Of a stretch of DNA of 50,236 nt, positions 46,368-50,236 are shown piece by piece. Source of the stretch: Heyndrickxia ginsengihumi. Lineage in GTDB: Bacteria > Bacillota > Bacilli > Bacillales > Bacillaceae_C. Location of the stretch: contig NZ_JAAIWK010000026.1 in assembly GCF_011008565.1 (NCBI RefSeq), positions 1-50,236 on the forward strand, written 5' to 3'. The notes under the pieces are model-generated. The model was not told where the DNA came from. It did no database searches and saw only the letters and a program-made list of their open reading frames with translations. Position 1 is the first letter of the stretch, and each line of letters begins with the position of its first letter. The position numbers and the translations under genes are program-made.

Positions 46368-48293
46368 ATGTCAGATGTATTAAAAATATCTTTTCCAGAC
46401 GGTGCAATAAAGGAGTTCCCTAATGGTACTACAACAGAAGATATTGCTGCTTCAATCAGCCCTGGGTTAAAGAAAAAAGCACTCGCTGGTAAAATAAATG
46501 GATCATTAATTGATTTGCGTACTCCAATTGAAGAAGACGGTGCGATTGAAATTGTGACACCAGATCATGAAGATGCATTAGGAATTCTTCGCCATAGTAC
46601 AGCACATTTAATGGCACAAGCAGTTAGACGTATATTTGGAAATGTGAAATTAGGTGTAGGTCCAGTAATTGAAAACGGCTTTTTCTATGACATGGATCTT
46701 GAAGAATCGATCACACCTGAAGATCTTCCAAAGATTGAAAAAGAAATGAAAAAAATTGTAAATGAAAATTTAGAGGTTGTTCGTAAAGTAGTGACTCGTG
46801 CTGAAGCGAAACAATTGTTTGCTGATGATGAATACAAACAAGAATTAATTGATGCTATTCCTGAAGAGGAAAAGGTTACAATTTATGAACAAGGAGAATT
46901 TTTTGATCTATGCCGCGGTGTGCATGTCCCATCAACAGGTAAAATTAAAGAATTTAAATTGTTAAGTATTGCCGGTGCATATTGGCGGGGTGACAGCAAT
47001 AATAAAATGATGCAACGCGTATATGGAACTGCATTCTTCAAAAAAGAAGATTTAGATGCACATTTAAAATTCCTTGAAGAAGCGAAAGAGCGTGATCATC
47101 GAAAAATTGGTAAGGAACTTCAATTATTTACGAATTCCCAAAAGGTTGGACAAGGTCTTCCGTTATGGCTTCCAAAAGGTGCAACTATTCGCCGCACAAT
47201 TGAGCGCTATATCGTTGATAAGGAAGAACGTCTTGGTTACAACCATGTTTACACACCAGTATTAGGAAGTGTTGAACTTTATAAAACAAGTGGACACTGG
47301 GATCATTACCATGAGGACATGTTTCCAGTAATGGAAATGGATAACGAACAATTAGTATTACGTCCAATGAACTGTCCGCATCATATGATGATTTATAAAA
47401 ATGCGATTCATAGTTACCGTGAGTTGCCAATTCGTATTGCAGAGCTTGGTACAATGCATCGTTATGAAATGTCTGGGGCACTTTCTGGTTTGCAGCGTGT
47501 ACGTGGTATGACTTTAAATGATGCTCATATTTTCGTCCGTCCAGATCAAATTAAAGAAGAATTTAAACGTGTTGTTCAATTAATTCTTGCTGTTTATGAA
47601 GATTTTGATATAAAAGAGTACTCTTTCCGACTTTCTTATCGTGATCCGAATAATACTGAAAAATATTTTGATGACGATGAGATGTGGAACAAAGCACAAT
47701 CAATGCTAAAAGAAACAATGGATGAACTTGAATTAGATTATTATGAAGCAGAAGGGGAAGCTGCTTTCTATGGTCCAAAGTTAGATGTTCAAGTTCGTAC
47801 AGCGTTAGGTAAAGATGAAACATTATCAACTGTGCAACTTGATTTCTTGTTACCAGAACGATTTGACTTAACATATGTTGGCGAAGACGGAAAACCTCAT
47901 CGTCCAGTTGTAATTCACCGTGGTGTTGTATCTACAATGGAACGCTTTGTTGCCTTCTTAATCGAAGAATACAAAGGCGCTTTCCCAACATGGTTAGCAC
48001 CAGTACAAGTAGAAGTTATACCAGTTTCTCCTGATGCTCATCACGACTATGCAAAACAAATTCAAGAACAGTTACAAGCAGAAGGCTTCCGTGTAGAAGT
48101 TGATGATCGCGATGAAAAAATGGGCTACAAAATTCGTGAAGCACAAATCCAAAAAATTCCTTATGCACTTGTTGTCGGGGATAATGAAGTAAATGCGCAA
48201 GCTGTTAATGTAAGAAAATATGGTGAAAAAAACTCAGAAACGATTCCGTTTGCTGAATTTCTAACAAAACTAAAAGAAGAAGTAAATAAATAA
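46368..48293 (+). CDS. thrS: Threonine-tRNA ligase
   Basis: Charges tRNA-Thr. The 641-residue protein has an N-terminal TGS domain (about 1-62), an editing domain with [13 protein letters not shown] and the C-terminal CRGVH motif, the class II catalytic core with RPMNCPHHM and [20 protein letters not shown]-type motif 2 (cited by its ends), and the anticodon-binding domain (about 540-641). The ATG at 46368 follows AAGGAGTGA; the GTG at 46359 lies within that site. Expression is governed by the T-box leader. Confidence 0.97.
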   Translation: MSDVLKISFPDGAIKEFPNGTTTEDIAASISPGLKKKALAGKINGSLIDLRTPIEEDGAIEIVTPDHEDALGILRHSTAHLMAQAVRRIFGNVKLGVGPVIENGFFYDMDLEESITPEDLPKIEKEMKKIVNENLEVVRKVVTRAEAKQLFADDEYKQELIDAIPEEEKVTIYEQGEFFDLCRGVHVPSTGKIKEFKLLSIAGAYWRGDSNNKMMQRVYGTAFFKKEDLDAHLKFLEEAKERDHRKIGKELQLFTNSQKVGQGLPLWLPKGATIRRTIERYIVDKEERLGYNHVYTPVLGSVELYKTSGHWDHYHEDMFPVMEMDNEQLVLRPMNCPHHMMIYKNAIHSYRELPIRIAELGTMHRYEMSGALSGLQRVRGMTLNDAHIFVRPDQIKEEFKRVVQLILAVYEDFDIKEYSFRLSYRDPNNTEKYFDDDEMWNKAQSMLKETMDELELDYYEAEGEAAFYGPKLDVQVRTALGKDETLSTVQLDFLLPERFDLTYVGEDGKPHRPVVIHRGVVSTMERFVAFLIEEYKGAFPTWLAPVQVEVIPVSPDAHHDYAKQIQEQLQAEGFRVEVDDRDEKMGYKIREAQIQKIPYALVVGDNEVNAQAVNVRKYGEKNSETIPFAEFLTKLKEEVNK

Positions 48294-48296
48294 AGG

Positions 48297-48420
48297 CCAT
48301 TTTCGTAAACTTTGTTGTTAAATGAGTCGTTCATAAAATAAAAATGATTAGAGCGCAAGGTACGAATTCCTGTCCCTTGTGCCCCAATCATTTTTAAAAA
48401 TAGTTGAAAAAGTTCACGAA
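48297..48420. repeat. Nested inverted repeat after thrS, including a degraded GC-rich repeat fragment
   Basis: Outer arms TTTTCGTAAACTTT and AAAGTTCACGAAA enclose inner arms AAAAATGATTAGAGCGCAAG and its near complement ending CCAATCATTTTT. GATTAGAGCGCAAGG at 48346-48360 matches the left end of the family seen at 10375 and 34836. It may double as the thrS terminator. Confidence 0.6.
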
Positions 48421-48495
48421 ACAGCATGATGATAAGATCAATATTTAGTATTTTCCTGTATTTTCAGGCTCATTTTTTGTCATGAAAAAAAGTGC

Positions 48496-48524
48496 TTGCA
48501 ATTCAATTCAGTTTTCTATACAAT
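48496..48524 (+). promoter_or_regulatory. Candidate upstream sigma-A promoter of infC
   Basis: TTGCAA, 17 bases, TACAAT. Confidence 0.5.
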
Positions 48525-48608
48525 AAAAAAAGTTGATTACTAGAAAACTTAAATCCATTGTTTTCTTCTTCATTTAAGTAAGATCATCATATTGAGAATC
48601 ATATTGAA

Positions 48609-48637
48609 TTGACATATTGAAGTAATCATGATATATT
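48609..48637 (+). promoter_or_regulatory. Sigma-A promoter of infC-rpmI-rplT
   Basis: TTGACA at 48609-48614 (perfect), 17 bases, TATATT at 48632-48637. Confidence 0.75.
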
Positions 48638-48643
48638 AATTTG

Positions 48644-48797
48644 AGAAAAATGAATATATGTTTGTGGGAAAGAAGGAGCAACCCGCTTCTCACCTGTTGA
48701 CGCATATGTGTAGTTATCAGGTTTTGAAATTCATAGCATTCACGACTATTTATACGAATGTAGTGCGGGTTCTCATGACTCGCGCTTTTTTAGTTTT
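48644..48797 (+). promoter_or_regulatory. L20-type ribosomal protein leader with attenuator
   Basis: The leader before infC-rpmI-rplT ends in a terminator: GTGCGGGT with ACTCGCGC, then TTTTTT (48763-48791). AACCCGC at 48680-48686 is exactly complementary to GCGGGTT at 48765-48771, which makes a competing antiterminator pairing. In B. subtilis L20 binds such a leader and triggers termination, so the operon represses itself. Confidence 0.85.
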
Positions 48798-48916
48798 AAA
48801 ATGTTTTCATGCGTTTTTTTAAAAACGATAACGGGTTTGTTTTTCTATCCCAAACGATGTATTCTCTCACGCTCTATATGATGAGCATTTTTATGGAAAA
48901 CACTTGGAGGTGGCTA

Positions 48917-49435
48917 ATTATTAGCAAAGACATGATGGTAAACGATGGCATTCGTGCCCGTGAAGTTCGTCTTATTGGTCAAAACGGAGAACAGCTTGGT
49001 GTTAAATCACGCAATGAAGCTTTAGAAATTGCAACTCGTGTGAATTTGGATCTTGTTCTTGTAGCTCCAAACGCTAAACCCCCAGTAGCCCGTATTATGG
49101 ACTATGGAAAATATCGTTTTGAACAACAGAAGAAGGAAAAAGAAACACGTAAAAAACAAAAAGTCATTAATATTAAAGAGGTTCGTTTGAGCCCGACGAT
49201 TGAAGAACATGACTTTAACACTAAGCTACGCAATGCCCGTAAATTTTTAGAAAAAGGCGATAAAGTAAAAGCATCGATCCGTTTTAAAGGTCGTGCGATT
49301 ACCCATAAAGAAATTGGACAACGTGTATTGGATCGTTTTGCTGAAGCATGCGGAGATGTTAGTACAGTTGAATCCAAACCAAAAATGGATGGTCGTAGCA
49401 TGTTCTTAGTATTAGCACCAAAAATTGAAAAGTAA
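48917..49435 (+). CDS. infC: Translation initiation factor IF-3 (ATT start)
   Basis: IF-3 binds the 30S subunit and checks initiator tRNA and start codons. The 172-residue protein is (M)[20 protein letters not shown] at its start, with the N-terminal domain to about 75, the Lys-rich linker with [17 protein letters not shown], and the C-terminal domain with [13 protein letters not shown] and [11 protein letters not shown]. An in-frame ATG at 48809 would add 36 residues that look nothing like IF-3. The binding site GGAGGTGG at 48907-48914 directly precedes ATT 48917. Rare AUU-type starts are known for infC in E. coli and Bacillus and allow IF-3 to limit its own synthesis. Confidence 0.96.
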   Translation: MISKDMMVNDGIRAREVRLIGQNGEQLGVKSRNEALEIATRVNLDLVLVAPNAKPPVARIMDYGKYRFEQQKKEKETRKKQKVINIKEVRLSPTIEEHDFNTKLRNARKFLEKGDKVKASIRFKGRAITHKEIGQRVLDRFAEACGDVSTVESKPKMDGRSMFLVLAPKIEK

Positions 49436-49464
49436 TTTGTCAAGATATTGAGGAGGACTACCAA

Positions 49465-49662
49465 ATGCCAAAAATGAAAACTCACCGCGGCTCTGCTAAA
49501 CGTTTTAAGAAAACAGGTTCTGGCAGCTTAAAACGTTCACACGCTTACAGAAGCCACTTATTTGCAAATAAAGACACGAAACAAAAACGTCACCTTCGCA
49601 AATCTGCGCTTGTATCAAAAAGTGACTTTAAACGTATTCGTCATATGTTAGATAATCTATAA
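49465..49662 (+). CDS. rpmI: 50S ribosomal protein L35
   Basis: A 65-residue, very basic ribosomal protein of the large subunit. The typical [20 protein letters not shown] opening and [13 protein letters not shown] segment are complete. A TTGAGGAGG site precedes the ATG. It is the second gene of the infC-rpmI-rplT operon, 29 bases after infC, and is controlled through the L20 leader. Confidence 0.98.
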   Translation: MPKMKTHRGSAKRFKKTGSGSLKRSHAYRSHLFANKDTKQKRHLRKSALVSKSDFKRIRHMLDNL

Positions 49663-49691
49663 GAAGATCGTTTTAATAGGAGGAAAATAAT

Positions 49692-50051
49692 ATGCCACGT
49701 GTAAAAGGCGGAACAGTTACCCGCAGACGTCGTAAAAAAGTAATTAAATTAGCAAAAGGTTATTTTGGTTCTAAACATACATTATTCAAAGTTGCTAACC
49801 AACAAGTAATGAAATCTTATATGTATGCGTATCGCGATCGTCGTCAAAAGAAACGCGATTTCCGTAAACTATGGATTACTCGTATCAATGCAGCTGCACG
49901 CATCAATGGTCTTTCTTACAGCCGTTTAATGCATGGTCTTAAATTAGCTGGTATTGAAGTAAACCGTAAAATGCTTGCTGACTTAGCGATTAATGATGCA
50001 CAAGCATTTGCTGAATTAGCAAACCAAGCTAAAGCACAATTATCTAAATAA
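49692..50051 (+). CDS. rplT: 50S ribosomal protein L20
   Basis: A 119-residue protein essential for early assembly of the 50S subunit. Its basic N-terminal extension [19 protein letters not shown] and the globular C-terminal domain with [22 protein letters not shown] are complete. The C-terminal domain is the part that binds 23S rRNA and, in autoregulation, the operon leader upstream of infC. A TAGGAGG site precedes the ATG. It is the last gene of the operon and is followed by a terminator. Confidence 0.98.
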   Translation: MPRVKGGTVTRRRRKKVIKLAKGYFGSKHTLFKVANQQVMKSYMYAYRDRRQKKRDFRKLWITRINAAARINGLSYSRLMHGLKLAGIEVNRKMLADLAINDAQAFAELANQAKAQLSK

Positions 50052-50086
50052 TTGCCTGTTCTTATTGAGAATGGTTTAGTTTGTTG

Positions 50087-50132
50087 ATAAAAGGGATTTA
50101 GAATGTTTTCATTCTGAATCCCTTTTTTAATT
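50087..50132 (+). terminator. Terminator after infC-rpmI-rplT
   Basis: AAAAGGGATTTAGAATG and CATTCTGAATCCCTTTTTT form a long stem with a TTTT loop. The remaining 100 bases of the window hold nothing I can identify. Confidence 0.88.
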
Positions 50133-50236
50133 TAAACTGGCTCTATTATATTTGTTGGGGTGTGAATAAAATTCAGACATAAAAATACACGTAAACTCCT
50201 AAATCCTTTACACTTGAATTGTCGAGAAACAAATGA

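Larger units (their letters stand above)
48294..48916. other. Intergenic region between thrS and infC
   Basis: A 623-base gap. It has nested inverted repeats just after thrS (48297-48420), two candidate sigma-A promoters (48496-48524 and 48609-48637), and the L20-type leader with its terminator (about 48644-48797). The stretch from 48797 to infC contains an open frame with an ATG at 48809, but the true start is the ATT at 48917. Confidence 0.7.

Overview
The window is a low-GC, gene-dense piece of a Bacillaceae chromosome from an endospore-forming, Bacillus-like Firmicute. The case rests on gene order: sppA-yteJ-ytfI-ytfJ-tpx-ytxK-ackA, then ald, ytkL, ytoI-nrnA-ytrI-ytrH-dnaE-ytsJ-accD-accA-pfkA-pyk-fxsA-ytvI-ytwI-citZ-icd-mdh-polA-mutM-ytaF-coaE-gapB-speD-nrdR-dnaB-dnaI-ytxC-thrS-infC-rpmI-rplT. 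This is close to the B. subtilis backbone, and strong Shine-Dalgarno (SD) sites and several sporulation genes fit. The species cannot be fixed from this sequence. I see no phage, IS element, CRISPR, tRNA or rRNA.

Layout. 1-5.2 kb: a signal-peptide peptidase, an RDD membrane protein, the forespore pair ytfI-ytfJ(gerW) behind a sigma-F-like promoter, thiol peroxidase and a putative methyltransferase. 5.3-14.4 kb: a more variable stretch with acetate kinase, a CBO0543-type membrane protein, an aldo/keto reductase, a universal stress protein, alanine dehydrogenase, an M24 peptidase, a metallo-beta-lactamase-fold hydrolase, an azoreductase and the lipid II flippase Amj. 14.8-21.6 kb: a CBS-domain regulator, NrnA, the divergent sporulation pair ytrH-ytrI and DnaE. 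21.7-34.7 kb: central carbon metabolism (malic enzyme, acetyl-CoA carboxylase beta and alpha, phosphofructokinase, pyruvate kinase, citrate synthase, isocitrate and malate dehydrogenases). 35-45 kb: DNA polymerase I, MutM, YtaF, CoaE, gluconeogenic GapB, SpeD, NrdR and the helicase-loading genes dnaB-dnaI. 45-50.2 kb: ytxC, then thrS behind a T-box, and infC-rpmI-rplT behind an L20-type leader.

Regulation is readable in places. There are catabolite (cre) boxes at citZ and ackA, a pair of CcpN-type boxes over the gapB promoter, and sigma-E-like promoters at ytrH and ytaF. Most operon ends carry clear intrinsic terminators. Start codons are often non-ATG: eight TTG starts, one GTG, and an ATT start for infC.

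The most unusual item is the speD leader at about 41.39-41.55 kb. It has a good promoter, a well-defined helix system and a TTCCCCC segment exactly complementary to the speD ribosome-binding site, so it looks like a translational riboswitch-type leader that I cannot assign to a known class. Other points of note are degraded copies of a GC-rich intergenic repeat, a family of related terminator hairpins, an EF-hand-like loop in YtaF, and the absence of phoP-phoR from between mdh and polA and of ytpI from between ytoI and nrnA.
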